The position numbers and the translations under genes were made by a program. A stretch of DNA of 64,000 bases from Mycolicibacterium sp. MU0050. GTDB lineage: Bacteria; Actinomycetota; Actinomycetes; Mycobacteriales; Mycobacteriaceae. Below are positions 25,110 through 34,778 of this stretch, piece after piece; the first letter of the stretch is position 1, and each line of letters opens with the position of its first letter. Location of the stretch: the NCBI RefSeq assembly GCF_963378085.1, contig NZ_OY726395.1, forward strand, positions 1,488,001 through 1,552,000, read 5' to 3'. The notes below the pieces were generated by a model. The model was not told where the DNA came from. It saw only the letters and a program-made list of their open reading frames with translations, and ran no database searches.

Positions 25110-26612
25110 ATGGGATCCCCTGAGTCGGCAACGCTGACAAACCCGCAGGCCGCGCCGGACCGCCGGCTGCTCATCGGCGGCAAGCTGGTCGACGCCGAGG
25201 CCACCTATGCGAGTCTGAATCCCGCCACCGGCGAAGTCCTGGGATACGCGCCGGACGCCGGCGTCGCGGAAGCCGAGGCCGCCATCGCCGCGGCGCGCAC
25301 GGCCTTCGACGAGACCGACTGGTCCACCAACAAGGAACTTCGGGTGCGGTGCCTCGAGCAGTTGCACCGTGCGTTGGTCGACAACCGTGCCGAGATGGGC
25401 CAGCTGACCACCGACGAGGTGGGGGCGACCGCCGCGCTGCTGGCCGGTGCGCAGTACGACGGGCCCGTCGAGATCGTGCGCTATTACGCCGAGCTGCTCA
25501 AGACCACCGAATTGACCGAGGACCTGGGCAACGTCGAGGCGCGCGGCGCGCTGCACCACCGCTGGGTGGAAAAGGAAGCCGCCGGCGTCGTGGCGGCGAT
25601 CATCGCCTACAACTATCCGAATCAGCTGGCGCTGGCCAAGCTGGCGCCCGCGCTGGCCGCCGGCTGCACCGTGGTGCTCAAGGCCGCCCCGGACACCCCG
25701 CTGGTGACGCTGGCGCTCGGCGAGCTGATCGCCAACCACACCGACATTCCGCCCGGCGTGGTCAACGTGCTGTCCGGCGCCGCGCCGGAGGTCGGGGCGG
25801 CGTTGACCACCAGCCCGGACGTCGACATGGTCACGTTCACCGGTTCGACGCCCACCGGCCGCGCCATCATGTCCGCGGCCAGCGCCACCCTCAAGCGCGT
25901 GTTCCTCGAACTGGGCGGCAAGTCCGCCGCCATCGTGCTCGACGACGGCGATTTCAACACTGCCGCAGTCTTTTCGGCGTTCTCGATGGTCACCCACGCC
26001 GGCCAGGGGTGCGCGCTCACCTCGCGGCTGCTGGTGCCGCGGGCGCACCACGACGAACTCGTCGAACTCATCAAGGCCAACTTCGGCCACGTCCGCTACG
26101 GCGACCCCAACGATCCCAAGACCTACATGGGCCCGCTGATCAGCGAGAAGCAGCGAGACAAGGTCGACGGCATGGTCCAGCGCGCGGTCGCCGCCGGCGC
26201 CACCCTGGTCACTGGGGGCGAGAAGAAGGGGCCAGGCTACTTCTATACGCCAACCTTGCTGGCCAACGTCGACCCCGACAGCGAGATCGCGCAGGAGGAG
26301 GTGTTCGGCCCCGTGCTGGCGGTCATCGCCTACGACGACGATGACGACGCGGTGCGCATTGCCAACAACTCCATCTACGGACTGTCCGGCGCGATCTTCG
26401 GCAGCCACGAGCGTGCGCTCGGTCTGGCGCGCCGGATCCGGACCGGGACGTTCTCGATCAACGGCGGCAACTACTTCCACCCGGACGCGCCGTTCGGTGG
26501 TTACAAGCAGTCCGGTATCGGCCGCGAGATGGGCGCCGCCGGCCTGGCGGAGTTCCAGGAGGTCAAGACCTTCGCGGTTCCGGTCGCCGCCGAGCCGGGG
26601 GCGCAGTCGTGA
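25110..26612 (+). CDS. Aldehyde dehydrogenase (NAD(P)-dependent)
   Basis: A 500-residue aldehyde dehydrogenase. FTGSTPTGRAIM is the cofactor-binding segment, FLELGGKSAAIV carries the general base Glu, HAGQGCALTSR the catalytic Cys, and QEEVFGPVLAVI the C-terminal signature; length is typical. It should oxidise an aldehyde to an acid, which the co-transcribed CoA-transferase (26609) could then activate. Start chosen at ATG 25110 with AGGAAGG upstream. Confidence 0.93.
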   Translation: MGSPESATLTNPQAAPDRRLLIGGKLVDAEATYASLNPATGEVLGYAPDAGVAEAEAAIAAARTAFDETDWSTNKELRVRCLEQLHRALVDNRAEMGQLTTDEVGATAALLAGAQYDGPVEIVRYYAELLKTTELTEDLGNVEARGALHHRWVEKEAAGVVAAIIAYNYPNQLALAKLAPALAAGCTVVLKAAPDTPLVTLALGELIANHTDIPPGVVNVLSGAAPEVGAALTTSPDVDMVTFTGSTPTGRAIMSAASATLKRVFLELGGKSAAIVLDDGDFNTAAVFSAFSMVTHAGQGCALTSRLLVPRAHHDELVELIKANFGHVRYGDPNDPKTYMGPLISEKQRDKVDGMVQRAVAAGATLVTGGEKKGPGYFYTPTLLANVDPDSEIAQEEVFGPVLAVIAYDDDDDAVRIANNSIYGLSGAIFGSHERALGLARRIRTGTFSINGGNYFHPDAPFGGYKQSGIGREMGAAGLAEFQEVKTFAVPVAAEPGAQS

Positions 26613-27817
26613 GCGGGCCGCTGGAGGGCATCCGGGTCCTCGAGGTCGCGATGTACGGCTTCGTCCCCTCGGCCGGCGCCGTGCTGGGGGAGTGGGGCGC
26701 CGACGTCATCAAGGTCGAGCACGCCGTCACCGGCGATCCGCAGCGCGGGCTGCGGCAGACCGGTTTGTTGCGGGTGGAGGGCGACCCGAACCCCAACATC
26801 GAGCACGCCAACCGCGGCAAGCGCAGCATCGGCCTGGACATGTCGGTGCCCGAGGGCAAAGAGGTGCTGCTGGAACTGGCCAAGCGCGCCGACGTGTTCC
26901 TGACCAGCTTCCTGCCCGGTCACCGGCAGAAGTTCGGCATCGATGTGGACGACATCCGCGCGGTCAACCCGAACATCATCTATGCGCGCGGTAGCGCGCT
27001 CGGGCCGCGCGGTGAGGAGTCGGTCAAGGGCGGCTACGACATGACCGCGTTCTGGTGCCGGGCCGGCACCGCGCGCACCATCACCCCGCCGGACATGCCC
27101 GGCATGATCGGCCCGCCCGGGCCGGCCTACGGCGACACCATCTCCGGTACCAACCTCGCCGGCGGCATCGCCGCGGCACTGTTGAAGCGGGAACGCACCG
27201 GTGAACCGTCGGTGGTGGACGTCTCGCTGTTGGGCAGCGGCCTGTGGGCCCTGGGACACACCGTCGCCCTGACCAACCATCTCGGCGAGCGGATGGAAGC
27301 GTTCCCACCGGGCACGCAGGGGTCGCCGGCCAACCCGCTCGTCGGGCTGTATCCGACCGCCGACGACCGCTACATCTCCTTCGTCATGATGCAGCCCACC
27401 AAGTTCTGGGCCGATGTGTGCCGACACATGGATCTCGAGGAGCTGATCGACGACCCGCGGTTCGCCACGGCCGAGGCGATCGCGGAGAACACCGCGACCG
27501 CCAACGAGATCCTCACCGAGGCGATGCAGAAGCGGACCCTGCCGGAGTGGAGCGAGCGCTTCACCACGCTGGCCGGGCCCTGGGCCCCGGTGCAGGACAC
27601 GCTGCAGGCCGCGCAGGACTCGCAGATCCGGGCCAACGAGTACCTCGTCCCGGCCGGCGAGCTGGAACTGGTCTCCAACCCGGTCCAGTTCGACGTTGCC
27701 GCGCCGAGCACCGGCCCGGCACCGGGATTCGCCGAACAGACCGACGACATCCTGCAGGAACTGGGCCTGGACTGGGACCGCATCATCGAACTCAAGACGG
27801 CCGGCGCCGTCACCTAG
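26609..27817 (+). CDS. CaiB/BaiF family (class III) CoA-transferase
   Basis: A 402-residue class III CoA-transferase; its GTG overlaps the aldehyde dehydrogenase stop by four bases. GIRVLEVAMYGFVPSAGAVLGEWGADVIKVE and ANRGKRSIGLDMSVPEG are family segments, and the Asp in YGDTISGTNLAGG is the likely catalytic residue. Coupling to an aldehyde dehydrogenase suggests an aldehyde to acid to acyl-CoA route. It differs clearly from the paralogue at 2975. Confidence 0.88.
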   Translation: MSGPLEGIRVLEVAMYGFVPSAGAVLGEWGADVIKVEHAVTGDPQRGLRQTGLLRVEGDPNPNIEHANRGKRSIGLDMSVPEGKEVLLELAKRADVFLTSFLPGHRQKFGIDVDDIRAVNPNIIYARGSALGPRGEESVKGGYDMTAFWCRAGTARTITPPDMPGMIGPPGPAYGDTISGTNLAGGIAAALLKRERTGEPSVVDVSLLGSGLWALGHTVALTNHLGERMEAFPPGTQGSPANPLVGLYPTADDRYISFVMMQPTKFWADVCRHMDLEELIDDPRFATAEAIAENTATANEILTEAMQKRTLPEWSERFTTLAGPWAPVQDTLQAAQDSQIRANEYLVPAGELELVSNPVQFDVAAPSTGPAPGFAEQTDDILQELGLDWDRIIELKTAGAVT

Positions 27818-28291
27818 CCGAAAGCTCCGACATGTCCCGCACCGCCGCGATCAGCGCCTCGACACCCGTTTGTGGGTGTGATCTGGGTCGCATTGTCGGG
27901 GTTGGCGCCGGCGCCCTCACTTTTGCGCGGACGCGCCGTGCGAACGTTACATTCGGCGGCGAATGTGTTAGGTATGTTCGTCAATTGTCCACGGGGATCG
28001 ACCAAATCGGCTATGAAGATCTGGGCTCTTCAACCCGCTTCGGCGAGGGCGCATCGGTGAAGACGGAGGTGACCGCGGTGAACAGGCGGCCGTCGGCACC
28101 GAACAGAGGCACCCGCGCCGAGGTGCGCGCCGTTGTCGGCGGAGACATCCAAGGTGTGACACTGTTTGGTCGAACAGGGGGGAAAGCCATCAGCGCAGCC
28201 GACGCCGCCCGCACCGGGCCACTGCACCACCTCGGCGGATCGGCCGCGGTCTCGGCCGTCGCCATCCTCCAACCACCGGAAGGGCCGGGTC
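27818..28291. other. Leader/promoter region of the mce operon, 474 bp
   Basis: No gene is supported in this stretch; short open frames here lack a good start context. It holds a palindrome ACATTCG-GCGG-CGAATGT (27949-27966) in a relatively AT-rich patch, a candidate operator or promoter feature of the mce operon. The ATTCTC/GAGAAT motif was not noticed here, so transport may be controlled separately from the flanking genes. Confidence 0.5.
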
Positions 28292-29113
28292 GTGGCAAAT
28301 AAAGAGGCGGTCCAGGGACCGGAACGGTGGACGGTGGGCCTCGGGCGATTGAAGAACGCCTCCGGGGCGTTCCAGGCAATCGGTGGTTTGTTTGCCATGG
28401 CTGCTGATGCGGTGCGGTTTGTGTTTGTGCGGCCGTTTCAGTGGCGGGAGTTTTTGGAGCAGTCGTGGTTTGTGGCGCGGGTGTCGTTGGCGCCGACGTT
28501 GTTGGTGGCGATTCCGTTCACGGTGTTGGTGTCGTTCACGTTGAATATTTTGTTGCGGGAGTTGGGGGCGGCGGATCTGTCGGGGGCGGGTGCGGCGTTT
28601 GGTGCGGTGACGCAGTTGGGTCCGATGGTGACGGTGTTGATCGTTGCTGGTGCGGGGGCCACGGCGATGTGTGCGGATTTGGGGTCGCGGACGATCCGGG
28701 AGGAGATCGACGCGATGGAGGTGTTGGGGATCAATCCGGTGCAGCGGTTGGTGACGCCGCGGATGTTGGCTTCGGGTTTGGTGGCGCTGTTGCTCAACAG
28801 TTTGGTGGTGATCATCGGAATCCTTGGGGGGTATGTGTTTTCGGTGTTCATCCAGGATGTGAATCCGGGGGCGTTCGCGGCGGGGATCACGTTGTTGACC
28901 GGGGTGCCGGAGGTGATCATCTCGTGTGTGAAGGCGGCGTTGTTCGGGTTGATCGCGGGGTTGGTGGCCTGTTATCGGGGGTTGACGATCACCGGGGGTG
29001 GGGCCAAGGCGGTGGGTAATGCGGTCAACGAGACGGTGGTGTATGCGTTCATGGCGTTGTTCGTGATCAATGTGGTGGTCACTGCCATCGGTATCCAGAT
29101 GACGAACAACTAG
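28292..29113 (+). CDS. yrbEA: YrbEA, permease subunit of the Mce transporter
   Basis: A 273-residue MlaE/YrbE-type permease with about five to six membrane segments (SLAPTLLVAIPFTVLVSFTL, VTVLIVAGAGATAM, LVALLLNSLVVIIGILGGYV and others) and the conserved cytoplasmic segment RTIREEIDAMEVLGINPVQRLVTPR. It forms the inner-membrane pore for lipid import with YrbEB. The start is GTG 28292 with GGAAGGG upstream. From about 28380 codons end mostly in G or T (ttg, gtg, ggg), unlike the C-rich neighbours, and this continues into yrbEB. Confidence 0.93.
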   Translation: MANKEAVQGPERWTVGLGRLKNASGAFQAIGGLFAMAADAVRFVFVRPFQWREFLEQSWFVARVSLAPTLLVAIPFTVLVSFTLNILLRELGAADLSGAGAAFGAVTQLGPMVTVLIVAGAGATAMCADLGSRTIREEIDAMEVLGINPVQRLVTPRMLASGLVALLLNSLVVIIGILGGYVFSVFIQDVNPGAFAAGITLLTGVPEVIISCVKAALFGLIAGLVACYRGLTITGGGAKAVGNAVNETVVYAFMALFVINVVVTAIGIQMTNN

Positions 29114-29127
29114 GCGGGGCGGCGGTT

Positions 29128-29985
29128 ATGGGTACTTCGACGTTGTTGCGGCAGCGGTTTCCGCGGTTGGTCAGTCAGGCCGGTCGGCCGGTGGAGTTGT
29201 TCTCCCGGATCGGTGATCACATTTTGTTCTATGGGCGTGCGGTGGCCGGCGTGCCGCATGCGACGTTGCATTTCCGCAAGGAGATCGTGCGGTTGATCGC
29301 GGAGATCTCGATGGGGGCCGGGACGCTGGCGATGATCGGCGGCACGGTGGTCATCGTCGGGTTTTTGACGTTGGCCACCGGTGGGGTGTTGGCGATTCAG
29401 GGTTACAGCTCGTTGGGCAATATCGGCATCGAGGCGTTGACGGGGTTTTTGTCGGCGTTCATCAATGTGCGGATCGCGGCGCCGATTGTGGCCGGGATCG
29501 GGTTGGCCGCGACGTTCGGTGCGGGGGTGACCGCGCAGTTGGGGGCGATGCGGATCAATGAGGAGATCGATGCGTTGGAGTCGATGGGGATTCCGCCGAT
29601 CGAGTATCTGGTGTCCACCCGGATCATTGCGGGGATGACGGCGATCACGCCGTTGTATGCGATTGCGGTGATCATGTCGTTTGTGGCGGCGCAGTTCACC
29701 ACGGTGGTGTTGTTGGGCCAATCCGGCGGGTTGTATGACCATTACTTCTATACGTTTTTGAATCCGATCGATTTGTTGTGGTCGTTCCTGCAGGCGATTT
29801 TGATGGCGATCACGATCTTGTTGATCCACACCTACTTCGGTTACTTCGCCGCCGGTGGGCCGGCCGGGGTCGGCGCCGCGGTCGGTAACGCGGTACGCAC
29901 CTCCCTGGTCGCCGTCGTCAGCGTGACCCTGCTGGTCTCACTGTCCATCTACGGCTCCAACGGCAACTTCAACCTCAGCGGATAG
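29128..29985 (+). CDS. yrbEB: YrbEB, permease subunit of the Mce transporter
   Basis: A 285-residue MlaE-family permease pairing with YrbEA. Membrane segments include TLAMIGGTVVIVGFLTLATG and AITPLYAIAVIMSFVAAQF; INEEIDALESMGIPPIEYLVSTR is the conserved coupling helix. It starts 14 bases after yrbEA. The G/T-ending codon bias ends at about 29825, and the last 50 codons return to C-ending usage. Confidence 0.94.
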   Translation: MGTSTLLRQRFPRLVSQAGRPVELFSRIGDHILFYGRAVAGVPHATLHFRKEIVRLIAEISMGAGTLAMIGGTVVIVGFLTLATGGVLAIQGYSSLGNIGIEALTGFLSAFINVRIAAPIVAGIGLAATFGAGVTAQLGAMRINEEIDALESMGIPPIEYLVSTRIIAGMTAITPLYAIAVIMSFVAAQFTTVVLLGQSGGLYDHYFYTFLNPIDLLWSFLQAILMAITILLIHTYFGYFAAGGPAGVGAAVGNAVRTSLVAVVSVTLLVSLSIYGSNGNFNLSG

Positions 29986-30002
29986 CGGATTCGGGAAAAA
30001 CT

Positions 30003-31208
30003 GTGACAGACAATGTCGAACGCGGCAGGGCCTGGACTCGGCCCGTCGCCGGCGGGCTGGCGGTCGTCGCGATCATCGGCGTCATCGCCCTGGCGGTCGC
30101 CCTGTTTCAGGGCAGCTTCACCAAAACCGTCCCGGTGACCCTGATCTCGGATCGCGCCGGTCTGGTGATGAACGCCGACGCCAAGGTCAAGATGAACGGC
30201 GTGCAGGTCGGCAAGGTGGCCGCCATCGAGACCCGCCCCGACGGCACCGCCGAACTGCGCCTGGCCATGGATCCGAGCCAGCTGCGGCTGATCCCGGCCA
30301 ACGTCACCGCCGACATCGAATCCACCACGGTCTTCGGCGCCAAGTTCGTCAACCTCAAGGCGCCCGAGAATCCCTCGTCGCAGAAGATGGAAGCCGGTCA
30401 GGTGCTGCGCGGCGACCACGTCACCGTCGAGATCAACACCGTCTTCCAGCAGCTGACCCGGGTGCTCGACAAGATCGACCCGGTCAAGCTGAACGAGACC
30501 CTCGGCGCGATGTCCGCGGCGTTCGGTGGTCGCGGCGAGAAGTTCGGTCAGACCGTCTCCGACTTCGAGGCGCTGCTGGAGAAGCTGGAACCGAGCCTGG
30601 ACAACCTGGCCCGGGACACCGAGGCCACGGCCGTGGTGGCCGACGCCTACGCCGACGCCGCGCCGGACCTGATGCGCACGGTCGAGAACACGATCCGGGT
30701 CAGCGACAGCATCGTCGACGAGCAGCAGAACCTGGATGCGTTCCTGGTCAGCATGATCGGACTCGCCGACATCGGCAACGACGTCGTCGGCGGCAACCGT
30801 GCCGCGCTCAGCGAGACGCTGCGCCTGCTGGTCCCCACCACCGACCTCACCAACGAGTACGCCGCCGGCCTCAACTGCGCTCTCGGCGGCATGGCCACCT
30901 TGTCCAAGCAGCCGCCGGCCGCGGACCCGGGCATCGCGGTGAACGTGGCATTCGTCATGCACATCGACCGGTACCGGTACCCGTCGAGTCTGCCCAAGGT
31001 CGCGGCCAAGGGCGGGCCGCACTGCATGGGTCTGCCCGACATCGGCTTCGGTAACAAGGCGCCCTACCTGGTGACCGACACCAACTCGAACCCGTGGCAG
31101 TACGGCAACCAGGGCATCCTGCTCAACTCCGACGGCCTCAAGCAGATGCTGTTCGGACCGTTGGACGGACCGCCCCGCAACACCGCACAGATCGGACATC
31201 CGGGATGA
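30003..31208 (+). CDS. mceA: MceA family protein
   Basis: A 401-residue Mce protein: one N-terminal membrane anchor (about residues 16-36, VAGGLAVVAIIGVIALAVALF), the MCE domain (VTLISDRAGLVMNADAKVKMNGVQVGKV onward) and a helical MCE-fold extension. It starts at GTG 30003. Mce proteins A-F are thought to form a channel carrying lipids across the cell envelope to the YrbE permease. The substrate of this operon cannot be told; the gene set around it suggests a hydrophobic, possibly cyclic compound. Confidence 0.93.
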   Translation: MTDNVERGRAWTRPVAGGLAVVAIIGVIALAVALFQGSFTKTVPVTLISDRAGLVMNADAKVKMNGVQVGKVAAIETRPDGTAELRLAMDPSQLRLIPANVTADIESTTVFGAKFVNLKAPENPSSQKMEAGQVLRGDHVTVEINTVFQQLTRVLDKIDPVKLNETLGAMSAAFGGRGEKFGQTVSDFEALLEKLEPSLDNLARDTEATAVVADAYADAAPDLMRTVENTIRVSDSIVDEQQNLDAFLVSMIGLADIGNDVVGGNRAALSETLRLLVPTTDLTNEYAAGLNCALGGMATLSKQPPAADPGIAVNVAFVMHIDRYRYPSSLPKVAAKGGPHCMGLPDIGFGNKAPYLVTDTNSNPWQYGNQGILLNSDGLKQMLFGPLDGPPRNTAQIGHPG

Positions 31209-32230
31209 CGCGAACCTCGAGCACGATGGTGAAGTTCGGCATCTTCGCCACGATCATGGTGCTGCTCACCGGATTCCTGTTCATGGCGTTCGGCGAGTAC
31301 CGCGGTGGTGCCACCACGAAATACTCGGCGGTCTTCGCCGACGCGTCCCGGTTGGAGAGCGGCGACTCCGTCCGCGTCGCGGGTGTGCGGGTCGGCACCG
31401 TCGACTCGGTGTCGCTGCAGCCCGACCGCACGGTGCTGGTGAAGTTCAACGCCGAACGCCACATCAAGCTCACCACCGGCACCCAGGCCGCCGTGCGCTA
31501 CCTGAACCTGGTCGGCGACCGGTTCATGGAACTCGTGGACAGTCCCGGATCGACCAAGATCCTGCCCGCCGGTTCGCAGATCCCCGAGGAGCGCACGCAA
31601 TCCGCGCTGGACCTCGACCTGCTGCTCGGCGGCCTGCGGCCGGTGATCCAGGGCCTGAACCCGCAGGACGTCAACGCGCTGACGTCCTCGCTGATCCAGG
31701 TCCTGCAGGGCCAAGGCGGGACGCTGGAGTCGCTGCTGAGCAAGACGTCGTCGTTCTCGACCACCCTGGCCGACAACAACGAGGTGGTCGAGCAACTGAT
31801 CGACAACCTCAACGGGGTGGTGGAGACGTTGGCCGCCGACGGTGACAAGTTCTCCGGCAGCATCGACCGCCTCGAGCAGCTGATCAGCGGGCTGTCGGAG
31901 GACCGCGATCCGATCGGCACAGCCATCACGTCGTTGGACAACGGCACCGCATCGCTGGCGAGCCTGCTGACCGAGGCGCGGCCGCCGCTGAACGCCAGCG
32001 TGGACCAGCTCAACATCCTGGCGCCGCTGCTGGAGGCCGGGTCCCCGAATCTCGATGCGGCACTGCAGAAGATGCCGGAGAACTACAAGAAGCTGCGGCG
32101 GCTGGGCGCCTACGGCAGTTGGATCATGTATTACATCTGCGGCCTCAGCATCCGGGTCACCGACCTGCAGGGCCGGACCGCAGTCTTCCCGATGATCAAA
32201 CAACTGAGTGGAAGGTGCGCGGAGCCCTGA
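31205..32230 (+). CDS. mceB: MceB family protein
   Basis: A 341-residue Mce protein starting at ATG 31205, overlapping the mceA stop (ATGA). Membrane anchor about residues 11-29 (GIFATIMVLLTGFLFMAFG), then the MCE domain (YSAVFADASRLESGDSVRVAGVRVG) and a long helical part. Ends with a short Cys-containing tail (SGRCAEP). Confidence 0.93.
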   Translation: MTRTSSTMVKFGIFATIMVLLTGFLFMAFGEYRGGATTKYSAVFADASRLESGDSVRVAGVRVGTVDSVSLQPDRTVLVKFNAERHIKLTTGTQAAVRYLNLVGDRFMELVDSPGSTKILPAGSQIPEERTQSALDLDLLLGGLRPVIQGLNPQDVNALTSSLIQVLQGQGGTLESLLSKTSSFSTTLADNNEVVEQLIDNLNGVVETLAADGDKFSGSIDRLEQLISGLSEDRDPIGTAITSLDNGTASLASLLTEARPPLNASVDQLNILAPLLEAGSPNLDAALQKMPENYKKLRRLGAYGSWIMYYICGLSIRVTDLQGRTAVFPMIKQLSGRCAEP

Positions 32231-33312
32231 TGCTGAAGTACCGCGAATCAAACCTCGTTCGCGCGGGGTTCCTCGGCGCCGCACTGATCGTGCTGGTGAT
32301 CGCCGTGGGATTGCAGCCCGAGCGCCTCATCCAGTGGGCCGGCTCGGTGCGCCACCAGGCGCTGTTCTCCGAGGCCGGCGGCATCATCGTCGGCAACGAC
32401 GTGACCGTGTCCGGCATCAAGGTGGGCTCGGTGTCCGCCGTGGAGCTCGAGAACGGCGACGCCCTGGTGACTTTCACCGTGGACGGCAGGCACCCGTTGG
32501 GGTCGCAGACCACCGCGCACATCCGCACCGGCTCGCTGCTCGGCGAGCGGGTGCTGACGCTGGAGTCCGAGGGCAGCGACAAGCTGCGGCCCGGGACCGT
32601 CATCCCGGTGACGCGCACCTCCTCGCCGTATTCGCTGACCGACGCCCTGGGCGAGCTGACCACCAACACCAAGGGCACCGACACCGCAACGCTGAACCAG
32701 TCGCTGGATACGCTCTCGGCCACCATCGACCAGCTTGCCCCGCAACTGGGCCCCACCTTCGACGGGTTGTCCCGGCTGTCCCGGTCGATCAACAGCCGCA
32801 ACGAAAACCTGGCGGATCTGCTCGCCAGCGCGGGCGACGTCACCAAGGTGCTGGGGGAGCGCAGCCAGCAACTGAATGCGTTGATCCTCAATGCCAACGA
32901 CCTGCTGGGCGTCCTCAACGACCGGCGCGAGGCCATCGTCGATCTGCTGGCCAACACCGCAGCGGTGTCGCAGCAACTCAGCGGCCTGGTGGCCGACAAC
33001 GAGGCCGAACTCGCACCGTCGCTGGAGCGGCTGAACGTGGTGATGGCCATGCTGGAGAAGAACGCCGACAACATCGGCCAGGCCCTGCCGGGCATCGCCA
33101 AGTTCCAGGTGACACAGGGCGAGACGTTGGCCAACGGCCCGTACTACAACGCCTACGTGCCGAACCTCGCGGTGGCCCAGACGCTGCAGCCGTTCCTGGA
33201 TTACTCGTTCGGGTTCCGCCGCGGAACCAACGCCGGCCAGCCCGGGGATGACGCCGGACCGCGGGCCGAGTTGCCGTTGCCCTACAACGGGATCCCGGGA
33301 GGTACGCGCTGA
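32230..33312 (+). CDS. mceC: MceC family protein
   Basis: A 360-residue Mce protein starting at ATG 32230 (TGATG overlap with mceB). Anchor about residues 10-27 (VRAGFLGAALIVLVIAVG), MCE domain beginning FSEAGGIIVGNDVTVSGIKVG, then a helical needle-like region rich in Leu, Asn and Asp, and a short Pro/Gly tail. An in-frame GTG 15 bases upstream is possible but has worse spacing to a ribosome site. Confidence 0.92.
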   Translation: MLKYRESNLVRAGFLGAALIVLVIAVGLQPERLIQWAGSVRHQALFSEAGGIIVGNDVTVSGIKVGSVSAVELENGDALVTFTVDGRHPLGSQTTAHIRTGSLLGERVLTLESEGSDKLRPGTVIPVTRTSSPYSLTDALGELTTNTKGTDTATLNQSLDTLSATIDQLAPQLGPTFDGLSRLSRSINSRNENLADLLASAGDVTKVLGERSQQLNALILNANDLLGVLNDRREAIVDLLANTAAVSQQLSGLVADNEAELAPSLERLNVVMAMLEKNADNIGQALPGIAKFQVTQGETLANGPYYNAYVPNLAVAQTLQPFLDYSFGFRRGTNAGQPGDDAGPRAELPLPYNGIPGGTR

Positions 33313-34778
33313 TGCAACGCAAGCGTTTGACCGGCGTCGCGGCCATCGCGTTGGCCGTCGTGTTGGTGGCCGGCGCGGCCTACGTCGTACGGCAGCAGTT
33401 CTTCGGCTCGAAGACCATCGAGGCGTTGTTCACCTCGGCGACCGGCATCTACCCCGGGGACGAGGTCCGAGTGTCCGGGGTCAAGGTCGGCACCATCGAG
33501 GCGATCAAGCCCGAGGGCACCCAGAGCCGCCTGGTGCTCAAGGTCGATCACGACGTGGACGTGCCCGCGGACGCCAAGGCCGTGATCGTCGCGCAGAACC
33601 TCGTCGCGGCCCGCTATGTGCAACTGGCCCCCGCCTATCGCGGCACCGGTCCTACCATGGCGGACGGCACGGTGATCCCACTGGATGCCACCGCGGTCCC
33701 GGTGGAATGGGACGAGGTCAAGACGCAGCTGATGCGGCTGTCCACCGAACTGGGCCCGCAGAGCGGGGTCGACGGGACCTCGGTGTCGCGCTTCATCGAA
33801 AGTGCCGCCAACGCCATGGACGGCAACGGTGCCAAGCTGCGGGAGACCATCACCCAGCTGTCCGGCGTGTCCCGCATCCTCGCCGAGGGCAGCGGCGACA
33901 TCGTCGATATCATCACCAACCTGCAGACCTTCATGACCGCCCTGAAGAACAGCAATCAGCAGGTGGTGTCGTTCCAGAATCGGTTGGCCACGCTGACCAG
34001 CGTGGTCGACGGGAGCCGCACGGATCTCGACGCCGCACTCAAGCACCTCTCGGTGGCGGTCGTGGAGGTGCAGCGGTTCGTCGCCAACAGCCGCGACAAG
34101 ACGGCCGAGCAGATCGAACGGTTGTCCAACGTCACCCAGAACCTCGTCGACCACAAGATCGACCTGGAGAACATCCTGCACGTGGCGCCGAATGCGTTCG
34201 CCAACGGTTACAACATCTACAACCCGGACGCCGGTAGCCCGGTGGGGCAGTTCGTGTTGCACAACTTCTCCAACCCGGTCGAGTTCATCTGCGGCGCCAT
34301 CGGCGCGGTGGAGAACACCACCGCCCCGGAGACCGCCAAGCTGTGCTCGCAGTACCTCGGGCCCGCGCTGCGGTTGCTGAACTTCAACAACCTGCCGTTC
34401 CCGGTCGCCCCGTACCTGATGAAGTCCGCGAGCCCGGAGAACCTCATCTACTCCGAGCCGGGCCTGGCGCCCGGCGGCGGGGGCGGCTCGCCCGAGCTCC
34501 CGGAGGCTCCACCGGCGATCTCGGCCTATCCGCGGGACGTGCCGCCCGGCCCGCCACCGTTCACCGGACGCGCCCCGGGCGTCCCGCCGCCGGGTGCCCA
34601 GCAGATGCTGCCGGGTGCACCCCCGGTGGTGCCGCCCAACGTGCTGGCCAACATCGGCGACGTGCTGAACCCGGCAGGTGTTCCGCCGGGGCCGGCACCG
34701 GGGCCCGCCCCCGGCGCACCGCTGGCCGCCGAAGCGCCGGCCGGACCGCCTCCGGCAGAAGGGATGCCGCCAGCATGA
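33312..34778 (+). CDS. mceD: MceD family protein with Pro-rich tail
   Basis: A 488-residue Mce protein. Anchor about residues 8-26 (VAAIALAVVLVAGAAYVV), MCE domain from FTSATGIYPGDEVRVSGVKVG, helical region, then from about residue 385 a long Pro/Gly/Ala-rich tail (PPGPPPFTGRAPGVPPPG), typical of MceD proteins and perhaps spanning or binding the cell wall. Starts with a one-base overlap with mceC. Confidence 0.93.
   Translation: MQRKRLTGVAAIALAVVLVAGAAYVVRQQFFGSKTIEALFTSATGIYPGDEVRVSGVKVGTIEAIKPEGTQSRLVLKVDHDVDVPADAKAVIVAQNLVAARYVQLAPAYRGTGPTMADGTVIPLDATAVPVEWDEVKTQLMRLSTELGPQSGVDGTSVSRFIESAANAMDGNGAKLRETITQLSGVSRILAEGSGDIVDIITNLQTFMTALKNSNQQVVSFQNRLATLTSVVDGSRTDLDAALKHLSVAVVEVQRFVANSRDKTAEQIERLSNVTQNLVDHKIDLENILHVAPNAFANGYNIYNPDAGSPVGQFVLHNFSNPVEFICGAIGAVENTTAPETAKLCSQYLGPALRLLNFNNLPFPVAPYLMKSASPENLIYSEPGLAPGGGGGSPELPEAPPAISAYPRDVPPGPPPFTGRAPGVPPPGAQQMLPGAPPVVPPNVLANIGDVLNPAGVPPGPAPGPAPGAPLAAEAPAGPPPAEGMPPA

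Noticed and set aside
27872..28060. 62-residue open frame before the mce operon
   Set aside because: No ribosome site, poor composition and no recognisable motif; treated as leader DNA.
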